A stretch of DNA of 64,000 nt, from positions 1 through 64,000 of the forward strand of contig CAJNOL010001071.1 in NCBI GenBank assembly GCA_905250125.1, written 5' to 3'. Numbering within the stretch: the first letter of the stretch is position 1; each line of letters starts with the position of its first letter. Made by a program: the position numbers and the translations under genes. Under the pieces are notes generated by a model that was not told the DNA's origin, did no database searches, and saw nothing but the letters and a program-made list of their open reading frames with translations. Source of the stretch: Rotaria sordida. Taxonomy: Eukaryota > Rotifera > Eurotatoria > Philodinida > Philodinidae. Shown here in pieces: positions 27,701 to 39,847 of the stretch.

Positions 27701-30700
27701 CAGATAAGTTATTTTTTTCTTTTATATGTCATGTATTCACTGGCTTCATTACCATTCATGTATTCATATTCATTTATTCCTGAATCTGAATTGATCGGTT
27801 TTATTATGTTTTTAATTGTAAATGTATTTGCATGTTTTTTTGATATGGTTCTCGGTTTTATTGCGGTATTTTCACAAGCTTCTCCATCATCTAGTACTGA
27901 TAAAATGGGTACAACTACGCAAGTTATGTTAATTCTTCGTTTGATTCTTGCGGGTTTCTTTCCAACCGTCAATTTTAAACAATCTTTATTCAATATTCGT
28001 CTACGTTCAGATCCAACTTGTGTTTCAGTAATTAATTCTATAATGATCACTAATTATTCTTCTGATGAACCATGGACATCATTGAATGAACCTGGTATTG
28101 GACTTCAATTAGTTATATTTACTGTTCAAATAGTAGTTTGGTGGACTATATTGACATGTATAGAAAATCGAGTTAAGATCGGACAATTAATTTGTTGTTG
28201 TTTTAATCGAAAAGAACATATGACAATTGATAGAAAGAGAAAACAAGTGAATAGCAATAATTCAACAATGGCACTTGAATGGAATGATTCGGTATAGATG
28301 ATAATGTGATTATTTTATGGTGAAATAGATTTCTTCATTTGTGTTTCTTTTTTTTTCCTGTGTTAGAAACTTGACAAAGATGTTCGAGATGAACGTCGAA
28401 TGATTCTTAATAATAAGGAATTATTTACATCGTCTGTTGTGCTTGCTCGAGATCTTGTTCAACAATTCAAGAAACGAAAAGGAAAATCACTTTTTTCGCC
28501 TTATTTTACCGCAGTTGATCATCTTAATTTTTATGTTCCAAAGCAATCATGTTTTGGACTTTTAGGTATAGAAAATTGATTAAATAGTTTGATACTAGAC
28601 TTCCAAGATTTATTTTTCCTTCATAGGTGCTAATGGAGCCGGCAAAACGACAACATTTCGAATGTTGATCAATGATATTCAGCCTACAGCAGGAGAAATA
28701 ATCATTAACGGGAAAAAGATCAACCAGACGGTAACTCGGTTTTTCTTTCATCTTCTGTTATTCATTCAATTGTTGTCTGAATTTCTAAAGAAACGAAACA
28801 TTGGAATGGGCTTTTGTCCGCAATTTGATTGGCTCATCGAAGATCTAAATGTAGCCGAAACATTAACTTTATTTGCAAGGTAAAAAAAAATCAATAATTC
28901 ATACAACATATTTAATGAAAAAACGTAAAAATGATTGTTTTCGGTTTTTTTTATTACAGTTTAACACTTTTGTAGCATCCGATGTCTCCTGTGGGTATTT
29001 ACGGGAAGCATAATTAAGTATCACTGCAGTAGATATGACTTTGTTTTTCGATGATTGATTTTTGCTATTTTAAAATATTTGATATTCGAAAAAATAATAA
29101 AAAAAGAGGAAAATATCAAGGATCTTCGTTTGATCTCAAATGTATATTTTACCTGAAAAAATGTTGTTGTTTTTTTTGTCCAATACATGAAATAGTTTCT
29201 TTTTGCGAATTTGATGAGCGAAAAAGCTTGAGAAAATCTGTAAATATTTAATAAATGACATCTACTGTCTCTTTGGATTCCTAGATTGAAAGGTTTATCG
29301 ACGGCAGAAATTCCAATAACTTGTAATGAAATGATAGAATTATTTGATCTTGAACCTTATCGAAATCGCGAAGTGAAAAATCTTAGGTGAGTATTGCATC
29401 TTCAAAGATATACTATTATTTTCTAGAGAAAAATTTTCAGTGGTGGCAACAAACGAAAGGTGAGTGCTGCTGTAGCATTCATGGCTAATCCATCGTTGGT
29501 CTTTTTGGATGAACCAACTACGGTAAGAATAAAAGAAAAGAAAAGAAAACGACGAAGTAGATACTAATATTGTTATGTTCCACATGAAAAAGATCAAATG
29601 GGCTTAGCTAGCCCTAAAAAAAGAATATGGAATTGTTTCAATGTATGAGAAAATTCTTTTTTCAGCCTGAAGTGTCTATAGAAATTCATTGAGAAATGTC
29701 ATAACTCTGATGAAGCCGATCAGTGATCTATAAGCAAGGGAAAACCGACTTACTCCCGCATTTCATGTACTTCAGAGACTACGGGAGTACGTCGTTTCGC
29801 CCTTGTCTATAGGGCTGATATTACAAAAGAGATATCTCACGCTGTCAGGAACACTGAAAAAATTTGAAGTGTTACTATCCAATTCAATTTAGATATTTGA
29901 CAACATTAGTTTTGAACCTATGCTATCTTATGTTAAATATTCTTCATCATCAATCTGTTAGTTTTATAATCAAATGATATTTTGTTATACAAATATATGG
30001 AAAAGAAAAATGAAGGGAAATAAAAATTAAGAAAAAAAAAAGTCATTTTAAAAAATTATATGATCACCAATGATTCATCATTCATTAGAGTAATGGTAAC
30101 GACATAATATTCCTATCATAGTTTATCAAGATTTAAATGAACATGTAGAAAAACCAGAATATACTGATCAGCCGCTTCCAGGGTAAAACCATTAATCTAG
30201 TTGAATATTTCGAAATATCCTTTCATTATGAATTAATAAGAGATACTGACCTATTATGCTATATTGTTTCTATTGATTGTGTACATTCATGTTCAACAAA
30301 CATATTGATGAGCAATGTACATAGCTTCTAATCTCTCTTTTCTTTTTGGATTTTGAAACGATACCTTGTCCACTACGGTACACACTGGAAGATCTTGTTT
30401 CGCTAGTTTTATATACATAAAAGATTCTATTTGATGAACTATAGGGTTTGGATGCTGGTGCGAAACGCAAACTATGGAGTGTGATTCGAGCAGCTCGTGA
30501 TGCTGGCTTGACAATAATTATGACCAGTCACAGGTAGAAGAATGATCGTTAGGAAATCTTTCTACATTTCGTTGATTTTTCAGCATGGAAGAATGTGAAG
30601 CATTGTGTACAAGTGAGTTATTTTTTTTCGAAAAAACATGTTTGACCCATTTACAAATGTAATACTTTCTTATATACAGAAATTGGCATTATGAAATCGG

Positions 30701-31657
30701 GTCAATTTATTTGTCTCGGTAATCTTCAACATTTAAAAAATCGTTTTGGTAAAGGCTATTCAGTACAAGTCAAAGTATCTCGTGAGAAAATGAACGAATT
30801 TCAACAGGAACTCGCTACAAGTTTGTCAGGAATCGAAATCGAAGGTATTATTATATATTATATATCATTGTCTTTTTATCTTCAATTAACTGAATAGATG
30901 AACAAAATGGTGTACTTTTTTGTAATGTACCATTTTCATCATCGGCGTCAAACAATATAGAAAGTGTACCATTTTCATCGAATTTATCTCTTATATTTGA
31001 AATACTCAATACAAAAAAAGAACAAAATATTATTGAAAATTACTCAGTAACTCAAACAACACTTGAGCAAATATTTGTTCGTCTAGCTGGTTATGATATA
31101 AATGATGATAATACATTAACAGAGACTCCTTCTGTTTCATCTCAATCCAATTTGAATACTGCGACTGTCAATCAAGGTATGTATTATTCAATATGAATTA
31201 TTTTCATTGTGTTTCATATAAGGAAGATTTGTTTTATTGAAATTCGACTGAGAAGTTTGGTAGTATTTTTTTAAAACAATTTCGTCAAGCATAACGATCA
31301 ATAAAAGACAAATTTAAAATAGAGTCTCATATTTTTTTGAGAGAAAATAAAATCCGCAATGTTGACCATCGAGTTCACTACAGAAAAGTGGCTGAGGATA
31401 GTATGAAAATTCAAATTGTTGTCGAAAAAAAAAACCAATTCTTTGTTAATAATAACAATATATTTTAAAAGTATGATGGATCATAAATGAGAATTCTATA
31501 TCAGAATATCCGTCAAGAACAAGTTTTCACAAGAAAAAAAATCATTTGTGTTTTTCTTTTAGTATTTGTTATAGATTGTACAGTTTCGACATGCACTTTA
31601 GACAATTTGGATTCAGATCAATTTATGTCTGCTGAAAGTATCGATATTCATCTTTAA
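15703..31657 (+). CDS. ABCA-type full lipid transporter, 29 exons, 1781 aa
   Basis: A full-length ABC subfamily A transporter, which exports or flops lipids. Exons: 15703-15982, 16056-16133, 18666-18813, 18870-18958, 19497-19609, 19667-19822, 19897-20158, 21282-21440, 21897-22237, 22301-22418, 23608-23709, 23770-23822, 23893-24048, 24126-24159, 25114-25293, 25351-25600, 26446-26516, 26565-27436, 27641-28291, 28367-28565, 28627-28730, 28791-28879, 29285-29386, 29441-29522, 30445-30533, 30584-30612, 30680-30844, 30898-31176, 31563-31657; all phases agree. Order: membrane helix near residue 45, a short ectodomain, five or more helices, NBD1 (Walker A GHNGAGKT ~567, signature [12 protein letters not shown], Walker B LILDEPT, H-loop TTH), linker, second membrane half, NBD2 (GANGAGKT ~1438, [22 protein letters not shown]). 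All ATPase motifs are intact. The ectodomain of about 190 residues is far shorter than in ABCA1, so ABCA3-like proteins are closer in form. An upstream in-frame ATG at 15670 is possible. One acceptor (28789-28790, aaag) is weak. Confidence 0.93.
16134..18665. other. 2.5-kb intron 2 of the ABCA gene
   Basis: An outsized intron beside introns of ~50-60 nt in the same gene. It is AT-rich with no exon in the transporter frame. A minus-strand open frame at 17238-16960 (92 codons) has balanced composition with several Asp/Glu and Lys, but no recognisable motif and no matching splice partners. I regard it as undetermined, possibly a piece of an inserted element. Confidence 0.5.
20159..21281. other. 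1.1-kb intron 7 of the ABCA gene
   Basis: It lies between exons for consecutive transmembrane segments. Plus-strand frames 20366-20611 and 20868-21170 are open but do not continue the transporter in phase and resemble no family; the second is Cys/Met/Lys-rich. No repeat recognised. Confidence 0.45.
22419..23607. other. 1.2-kb intron 10 within NBD1
   Basis: It separates the Walker A exon from the following exon. AT-rich, with no open coding exon and no recognised repeat. Its size suggests inserted sequence that has decayed. Confidence 0.45.
24160..26445. other. Two long introns (24160-25113 and 25601-26445) of the ABCA gene
   Basis: The first follows the Walker B exon, the second precedes the linker exon. 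Exons 15 and 16 lie between them at 25114-25600. The second holds an (AG)n microsatellite at 26155-26173. No other feature recognised. Confidence 0.45.
26155..26173. repeat. (AG)n microsatellite
   Basis: About nine AG dinucleotides in intron 16 of the ABCA gene. Confidence 0.9.
28880..30444. other. Introns 22 and 24 in NBD2 of the ABCA gene
   Basis: Intron 22 (28880-29284) is AT-rich with nothing recognised. Intron 24 (29523-30444) holds the hairpin element listed separately. Exons 23 and 24, coding for the signature motif and Walker B, lie between at 29285-29522. Confidence 0.5.
29718..29819. repeat. Hairpin-forming inverted repeat in ABCA intron 24
   Basis: Left arm 29718-29760 and right arm 29780-29819 are imperfect reverse complements. 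Shared blocks are ATCAG at the outer ends, CTATA, CAAGGG, and ACTCCCG facing CGGGAGT near the 20-base loop. The two arms are clearly more GC-rich than the intron around them, so this is probably a small foldback element. Confidence 0.65.
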
Positions 31658-33552
31658 AATTTCTTAAAACTGCTGTTCAATTCGATTGTTATTGCATATT
31701 CGAATATATTATATATTATTTTTTTGATTACATTTCTCATTCATAGTGTTTCAAAACAATTTTTTAAAAATTGTTCATTATAGTATCATTTTCTTTTAGC
31801 GAAAGGTCAAATAAAGAGCATTTTCTTAGAAAATGCGAAAAACATGTTTTTTTTTCTTACAAAATTCACTGAAAAAAATAAGACAATAATCCTATATTCA
31901 TTTTTTCTTAAGTTTCAGCTTGTGTTTCATTCAAACAATATAAGATGATAACGAAAAGAATGTATATGTATTGATGTCGCAGCAAATTTTCATTTAGAGA
32001 ATCTGAACAAGTTTCATGCAGAACAAAGATGATGGTACTCGAAAGGAAAAATGAGAATGAGAATATCACACTTCGATAAGGGTACAGATGTTTAGGTACG
32101 ATTATAGATGTCAGAATGTTTTGATCGTAGGGTAAATCCAACGGTATTCATGAGATCCTCATCTGGAAGTTAAAAGACTCACTCGCAACGTATCGCCGTT
32201 GAACATCCTCTAGTCGCTATTTAAGAATTTTGAAATCAGTATCAACATATTCTGATTTTAATCAGTTATAGAAATATCTATACAAATATTCTACAGCAGT
32301 TAAGGAAATTCTCGTCAAACAAAGCTTATTTGTAGTACACTCTATACACTTTTACTAGCTCATGCGCGTATCTTACGTTAACGGTAAGATTTTTCTATCG
32401 AAAGTACATTCACTGGTTTCATTGGCTTTACAACCAATATTGAATTCAATGTTAACAAACGTGAATCTTTATGTCATCATAATGTTATCAGTGATATTTG
32501 TCGAAAGGCACATAACTTCTCTGAATTATTAATGATTTGATGTTTACATTAGAAAATTTTAACTGTAGTCATCTGTATTGATTCTCGTGAGTTGTTGAAC
32601 TTTCTATGAAGATGAAAACTTAATTATGTTCTATTACTATCATGTTATTGGCATTAAAAAAAATAGACAGGCCAGACTTACAAAAACTCAGCCTGATTGG
32701 ATCTCTATATCAAAAGTTTGTCTTGTCTATTCAAAATAATGGAATAGAGAATTATTTCAAACTCCTGATCAGCCAAAATAATAGATATGTGAAAATCAAT
32801 ATGTTTTGTTCTTAATTAAATGATTCCAATGCACAACTGGCTTCATTCCGAACTCGTAAAAGTTATTTGTAAGCATACAACGATTGTTCCACGAGAAATA
32901 GAGCAGAAAGGCACAATTGTATTTTCTGATTGCTACAAAACTTTTAGATAATTCTGAATGATGCATCAAATCCATTGTCTTGGTTTCTATGGCACAAGTT
33001 GCGCGCAATATATTTTTATTGTACCTGAAATTTGATCTCTTAAAAAATGAATATGTGTATTGAGTTAGGTATAGTCAAAATCAGCTATAATAAAACTTAT
33101 TATCGTCAAGGACTTCATAGTTTTCTACAAAATGAGACATTTCAGAGTTCTCTGCAACGTTTTCTAACTAAGATACAGCAATCATATGGAAGTCCCTAAA
33201 ATCATTTTTCTTCCAATTTCTTATAGAAAAACCATTTTTAACCTGCAATCAAATTGCTATATCTCAGTCAACAAGACGTCACAGAGAACTCGGCGATATC
33301 TCATTTTGTAGAGGATGATTTATTCTATTGTTCTATGTAGTCTAAACAAAATTACATTCACATGTCCTAGATGTTGAAAAACTTAAGTTTTTGTTTTCTG
33401 AAATTCCTGTCTTGGCAAATTTGATAATAATTTATATTTTCTTATACTCTTGTTGGAAATCATTTTCTCTATTCGAATCACTATTTGAATTCTTTCTAAC
33501 GCTTACGGCAGCGAAAACAAAATTGAAAATAAACCTGAGTGAATAATTTTAG
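31658..33552. other. Downstream region of the ABCA gene with a foldback repeat
   Basis: AT-rich. It contains the 3' UTR of the main ABCA transcript and the foldback at 33124-33313. Minus-strand frames at 32141-31908 and 33008-32796 have no family resemblance. Confidence 0.45.
33124..33313. repeat. Foldback inverted repeat (~70-bp arms)
   Basis: Left arm 33124-33192 matches the reverse complement of right arm 33244-33313. Both begin with CTACAAAATGAGA, then share GAGTTCTCTG, an ACG word and GATA-AGCAAT. The spacer is ~50 bases. No protein is encoded and no clear target duplication was found, so the borders are approximate. Confidence 0.65.
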
Positions 33553-33671
33553 TATTCACTGCACATATATCAATGAATGAAGTCATAAATGAAAGAAATT
33601 TAGAAGATGAAACAGATGCTTTAATCCATGTTTTAGAAAACATTCCAGGTCTTGATGCTTATAATTTATAA
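33553..33671 (+). other. Candidate alternative last exon of the ABCA gene
   Basis: After a clean acceptor (attttag, ending 33552) the frame entered in phase 1 is open for 39 residues, begins VFTAHISMNEV, ends PGLDAYNL and stops at TAA 33669-33671. ABCA exon 28 ends in phase 1 (donor at 31177), so it could splice here instead of to the exon at 31563; that exon also begins with a Val-Phe pair, VFVIDC. Both tails are acidic. Alternatives are a relic of a duplicated gene, or chance. Confidence 0.4.
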
Positions 33672-34188
33672 TAAAACATCGTTTGTTTATGAACGTGATA
33701 AGTATTTAATAAAACAATCAATTTTTTTCAAACTCATGAAGTGACAAATGTAACTATCATTATTTTTCACAATAAGTCATGCACATAAACGTGTCATAGG
33801 ATGCGTTGTATTTGCTTGTACAAACCAGTTTATTGTTTTTACCTATCAAATACACGCACACATAGATATATGCGTAAAATATTTTAATATGCAAGGCTTA
33901 AGCTGATATGATACTATTATCGAACTAGTAACATTTCATCAATGATTGTTTTTTTAATGTAAATTATGCTGCAAAAATAATTAAAAACAAGGCATGAAAT
34001 TATTCTTTTTTGTTTAAATATTAGGAACAAGAATTTGAATCTTAGTCCTAATTCAAATTTTCTGATAGTTTACATATCTACACTAAATATCAGTCAACAG
34101 TGCTGTTGTGCTGAAATCTTTCATGTTCCAATGTAATTCGAATAAGAAAAAAATTTCGAAATTAACATTCTTTAACTATCATCTGTTT
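33672..34188. other. Intergenic, nothing recognised
   Basis: AT-rich spacer between the candidate alternative ABCA exon and the 3' end of the minus-strand pseudogene. The last ~40 bases next to 34188 may still be decayed coding sequence of that pseudogene. Confidence 0.5.
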
Positions 34189-35844
34189 CTATCCAATGCT
34201 TGAACTACTGTATGTTTCAGTATTTGCATCAAATGTGAGAATCATATTTTGTGTCACGGAATTAGCTTGATCGAAGGAATATTGCACAAATGGACTACTC
34301 TTCGAATCTAGGATATCAGAATGACTTATATATCAGTAAATAAATGTCTATTGTTTTGCTTCGTTACCTTGTACACCAACAGTAGCCGAAGCACCTTCAT
34401 CAATAACCTCATAATAAATAAACTGAACAACACCAGGCATATTTTCAAAGACTATGACTTGAAAATTATAATAATCAGTAGATTGTTAATAATGGCTACA
34501 GTAATATTCAGTGATAAAATTTCGTTTTGGAGTATTGCCTTACTTTTTATAGTATATACCTTGTGATGTATTTGCATAAATGTACAGATCATTCCAATAT
34601 GTTAGAATTGTTGCATCAGAAAATGCACTAATAGGAAAAGCAGTTTCAATAAAAGTAGTCGAACAGCTTCGAAGACAAATCACCTGTTAAACATTAAATA
34701 AATATTCGAAAGCTTATATAATCGAAATAAAACATACACCATTAATTGTTATAGTGACAGAAGTTGTCGTCGTATTATAAAGAGTAATATTAAATGGTAT
34801 TGTTATAGTAAAATATTTATCATCGATTGATCCATTAACAGAAGCTGCTCATATGCCTATTCCATTAACTAATTTGATACTTGACAGAGTACTACATAGA
34901 TCAGCTGAACAACTTGTGTAAGTTGATGAACATACGTTATTAATCTTACCACAATTGTTAAAATCGATTAATATATTAATACAAGTCCCGGAAGGTGCTT
35001 GTACGTAAGGTGAAACACATTTAACTAAATAAATTTATTTGAAAGATGTCGATAATTCAACATTTTGAGTGACATGTTTTTAGCCTTTTTTTTCTCATGG
35101 TTGGATAGAGTTTGTCGAGCTACTTTTAGAAATGTTGTATTTGTAGTGAAACTTGAGAAAATTAGGTTTAAAAAAATCAGAAAAGCCTATTGAAAATTGA
35201 AATACGTCACAAGCATCAGATCTCTGTAGCTTCAATAGTCATTGCTAGAAACAATTCGATTAGTATAAAAATTAAATTACAAAATTTCCAAATATGTTAT
35301 GATAAATTTCATTCGTATTTTTGTCTCTTATATGAGTTTATATATTACTTTAGAGAAAAATTCATTTACTAACTTGTTATAGTCGGTTTAGTTAATAGAG
35401 CAAGAGTAGCAATAAACATAGCGAATATACTAATAGCAAGTAATAGAAGTAATGCAACCAATGCTAGCAGCGCACATGTTTTTCATCTGATAACAAAAAC
35501 TAAAATGTCAATGTTATTTTTTAAATTATAATACATAACAATATACATGATCTACTTATATTTACTCGGTGCTTCTCTAAGATAGTCTGTTGACGTATCA
35601 ATATCTCGAAGTGTACTTAGTCTTGTATTAGGCGATGATTGATTTCGAAACGAATGAAATTGATTGTTTCTTACTGTTTCAATAGTTCGAGATGGTGCCG
35701 TACCTTTGTCCTATAAATATCGTGATAGATAAATTGTTTTTTCAGTTAATTATAATAAATTTATTTTGAAATGTTACTCACATTTTTATAAAAAGCTATC
35801 CGAAGTGGTTTCAATGCAGTAAGACTTTCACTGCTTGTCGGCAT
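34189..35844 (-). pseudogene. Decayed type II membrane-protein gene
   Basis: Minus-strand exons remain with good splice sites: 35844-35782 (start MPTSSESL), 35710-35566 (Ser/Thr/Arg-rich cytoplasmic tail), a membrane-anchor exon near 35486-35390 (ALLALVALLLLLAIS), an ectodomain exon from 35024 with seven Cys, then 34683 onward (CSTTFIETAFP, YWNDLYIYANTS) and a last part ending near 34189. At least four in-frame stops break it: TGA 35483-35485 just before the anchor, TGA 34849-34851, TAA 34540-34542 and TAA 34496-34498. Coding resumes after each (for example QVIVFENMPGVVQF after the last), so these are not introns. The final TAG at 34189-34191 may be another lesion. From memory, proteins of this form are multicopy in bdelloids; their function is unknown. 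Confidence 0.75.
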
Positions 35845-37884
35845 TGTTACTCAGTTGATTTTAATAACAATTTAAAAATATTTTTTTCTCTCTCTCTCTC
35901 TACCATGAAAATATATGTTTCATTACTTATCATATTAGGGAATAGTATTTTACAATGTTTCCACAATATTAACTTGTTTTTATATATTTGCAATAAATCT
36001 AGTTTTAAAAATACTGAAATAATAAAATCAAACTATGTCAGAATGTTTCAAAAAATAGTGATACTTAAATTTTTCAAAGGTGCGAACAGAAAAAGCTGTT
36101 TTAATTGATTATTACATGCTTTTACATTTTTTTTCTTCTTCATATTACTTAGTATTTTAAAGTGTCTCGGAAGAAAATGTAAGCATAATATACGAAACTT
36201 ATTAAATAGAAAAGTATATATGAACTGAGCAAAACAAACTTTTTAAGATGTTCATTGATATATATATATATATGCATGCTATATAGAATATAGATGTTAT
36301 ACGTAATATGATATTTTACAAATTGTCAAGTTCTATAAGAAATATTTATTTATCAGAAAATAGAATTTTAGCTGATTGGATCATTTCTTCATTTTAAATT
36401 TTATTTTGTATGTCACTGAAAAAAAAATGATATTATGAATTGATAGAGGTTTATTTAAGAGATAACTTTTATAACAGCTCCCAAAATTATTCAGCCAGAT
36501 TTATTTTCAATCTTTTCCGCTTTTATAAATGCTGATAAGAATCAAAATAGTGATGTGAATGGAGGTATTTATTACTATTGTGGCGATTGTTTTACAATAC
36601 ATATACAGTTTATTAACATGACTAGTGTACTGCAAATCATTATTTAAAGTCAATTAATCACTAAAATGTATCATAACGAAAGTCACAATATTTTAAAAAT
36701 AAAAATGCTTTCTGTAAGAAAAAAAATTACAGATTTGGAAAGTTGTATTTAAGCTTATTGTTAAAATAAGTTGTGTTCTCGAAAGAGAGAGAAAATCTAT
36801 TAGTTGAATCAGTTATACGATTTTGTTCAGAATTACACAGCGAATCTTTTGAGGAAAGAAAATAATCTAAGCGATAGAAATCAGCTGAGATATCAACAAA
36901 ATATTCTGTCACAACCTTTACAATTTAGGGCAAAATTATTAAAAAATAAAAAAAAAGACTCAGTTAAAATTAATCATTGATTAAAAATGTGTAATATTTT
37001 AGACTTATTGTTTTTTTCACACTCCTTACTTAGGTAAAGAATATCAATATCATAATCATTTTACTCATTCACTTCAATTTACGCATAAATATCTTTGATT
37101 AATATTTTGACCAGATGACTCATTCAACAAATTTTACATCAAATGATAAAGATTAGAATTTTAACTTTTTGCAAATATTCTCTATGATGTCATACACATC
37201 ATCTTTTTCAACTGAATAAATCGTTGTATTAATTAATAATATCGGGCATGCATAAAGAAAAATAGTAGATGTCTGCATGCTTACAATTGACGTCAATGCT
37301 ATACACACATACGAAAAGAAATATAATAAATATGTTGACAACCTTAAGAACGTGACTTAAATGTTATGTTGATAGAGCAAGGGATTTTATTTGTTCTTGT
37401 TAATACTTATTCAAAAATATGAGATTTTTACTCAATATTTCATAATAAAGATTAAATGTGGTTTCAAGAATTATAAATTTAGTTCATCATCAAATTGATT
37501 TTCTGCAAAAAAAAAGCATTTCTCAAAAGTTCATTATATCGCATTGGTATTCTTTAATATATTAATCAACACATTCAGGAATTATTATTGATATAAATAT
37601 ATTTAATAATGCATGCTGAATACAAAAGTCTCTTACCTTTTCAATATAAAAAAAAAATTTTCATAAATACGAAATGATTGTTAGAATTGATTTTAAAATT
37701 TTAGAGTTAACTAAGTCAATTTATTAGTTATTTTTAAGAGACATCTAAGCTTTTAAAGTCGATTCTGACGTATTTTTACAGATAATCAGAGACCAATAGC
37801 AAACAAATAAGCCAATAAATAAAAATCTTATTCAAATTTCTCAAATACTATTGTTAATTTCATCACCAATATATTTCCATTGAA
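35845..37884. other. Intergenic, nothing recognised
   Basis: Very AT-rich. It contains a (TC)n microsatellite at 35888-35901 and a TA run at about 36261-36274. Short frames at 35905-36108, 36912-36727 and 37341-37153 show no family features. Confidence 0.5.
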
Positions 37885-38554
37885 TTAGGAAAAAGAATTC
37901 AGGGATGTACGGCAACTTGAAATTAGATTTTTCCGAAACCAAACAATAGCAATGCTTATACCAATCAGGAATGGTAATCCAAGACCAAGCGAAAGACCAA
38001 GAATAAGACCTAAATTCGGCTTTGCTAAAAAAGAAATCTTATAAGTTTAATTAAAAGATCAATTAATTTATAACTAACCTGAAGGAGTTGTAGGTTTAAC
38101 TGTGTTTTGAGGAGGCGTCGATGTTGTATTCATTACGGATGGTGTTTTAGAGTGCGCTGTCTCATCTGAAAATAATACAAATAATTACTATATAATGAAT
38201 TACATTTTAGATAATATTATACTGATTCTAGCCGAAGTAGATGTGATGATAACAGTTGTAGTCGATGTCGTCGTAACATTTTCAGTCGAAGTTGCTGTAG
38301 TAGCAACAATTTCAATCCAATTAGATGTATCAGTATTATTTAAAGTCGGCTCAGTTTCATTCAAGTTAGTTACATTTGATGGAGAGAGATCTATAGAAAT
38401 TCTTGATGCAATAAATGCAGTCGTATCAACTGAAGAAAGATCATTCTCACAATTGCAGAAGATTAAACTTAGAAGTAAACCTATAAAGAAAAATCAATGA
38501 ATTATGTCTATTATTATATTATCTCATACCAATAATAGCATCAGATACATGCAT
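37885..38554 (-). CDS. Small mucin-like type I membrane protein, 4 exons
   Basis: Exons 38554-38530, 38480-38223, 38165-38079 and 38024-37885 join in phase to 169 residues. The start MHVSDAIIGLLLSLIFC is a signal peptide split by the first intron. An ectodomain of about 105 residues is rich in Thr, Ser and Asn, with several N-x-S/T sites and Thr runs (TTSTTTVIITSTS), as in O-glycosylated mucin stalks. A Leu/Gly-rich membrane helix (residues ~127-149) is followed by a short tail with Arg/Lys and Cys. No folded domain is visible, so it is probably a cell-surface or glycocalyx protein; that role is inference. The exon 2 donor (38222) was chosen to keep phase and gives a 57-nt intron. The plus strand here is also open (38195-38500), which I treat as a shadow of the low-complexity exon. 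Confidence 0.72.
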
Positions 38555-39174
38555 TATTGTGTTGAATTCTTTTTGTTGTCGATATAAAGAATATGATTTA
38601 TATCAAACTTTTCATATATTTATAAGCAAAGAAAGGATTTATTTTTTTTTCTTATCAATCATAGATGAATAGTACGTCAGCAATGTTTTTTCCAATATAC
38701 TTCAAGGTATATCAATAAATGTTGAAATAATAATAAAAACTTTCATGACATTTTTGATGACATATCATCATCTATGATTTTTGACTAGTAAAACATATGG
38801 ATTCATTGACAATTATTAATTATTACATGTCATAAATTTCCAGAAATATTAATACTTTTAATATTATATTACAGAAAAATTGCATCGTTCGATTGTGTTG
38901 AGAAAAGACCTGAGTTTTGAAGATGATAAAATAATCAAAATACAAGACTATTTCATAAAGTTAAATAGACTCGGTTAGATCGACATTTATTTTTTCTCTT
39001 TGTAGAGAAAAGAATATTTTTTTTAGAAAATAGAACGACAAAAACAAAAGATTACAATCAAATGATTGTTGATATCTATTGATTAAATCTATATGTATCT
39101 ACAACAAATGTACTGCGGCAAAAATACTTCTTCAACACAGTTGTTAATCTATACAAACTGAATGATATCTTTGC

Positions 39175-39208
<34 letters not shown>

Positions 39209-39847
39209 TTATATCAATTGTTTCATGAATTTTCGGTTCGTTCAAATTCTTATTTTGCTTATATTAACAAATTGATTGTGGATAGTTGTTCGAAAAAAAT
39301 AGAGTCTTTCAATGTCACTTTGGTTTTGTATACATAATATTCTTATATATATCGTATTTATTCTTAGAAATTATCCAATAAACTCATTACATGCCAGAGA
39401 TCCACGAAGCAGCTGAAAAAACAGTTTTGTCATTGCTCCGTCCATCCTTTTCTTAAAATACGCGCCTCATCAAGGACTAGTGTCCTACAACTAGATCGGG
39501 CACCTGGCAATATATGATATCTCGATGTTTCAAAATATTTTTACTTGTTAAAATTGCTAAATATATAAAAGAATAGGGAGGAAAACCGATTCAATGATGA
39601 TTGAGCAAATTGCTTTCTAAATAATAAATGCCCATTGGTCCATCATTTACTGCATGTATTTGATTTAATCAATATATATTTCTTTTGATACAAAAAAATT
39701 CGAAAGATCATTTAGTTTAAATTTTACTAGATTTTGTTTTGTAGAATGTTCTGCAGAAATTATACAAAAACCTAATTTCAGTAAATCACGCATATAATAT
39801 TTGTGTTTTCTATTAAACATTTATTGAATTTTTTTTCTTTACAGTAG
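38555..39847. other. Intergenic with a (CT)n microsatellite
   Basis: AT-rich and without a recognisable gene. The CT microsatellite at 39174-39208 is the only clear feature. Confidence 0.5.
39174..39208. repeat. (CT)n microsatellite
   Basis: An almost uninterrupted CT run of about 35 bases with one GT interruption. Confidence 0.9.

Noticed and set aside
38195..38500. Plus-strand frame of 101 codons opposite the mucin-like exon
   Set aside because: It is Val-rich because it is the complement of a Thr-rich exon; the minus strand has the signal peptide, splice sites and membrane helix.
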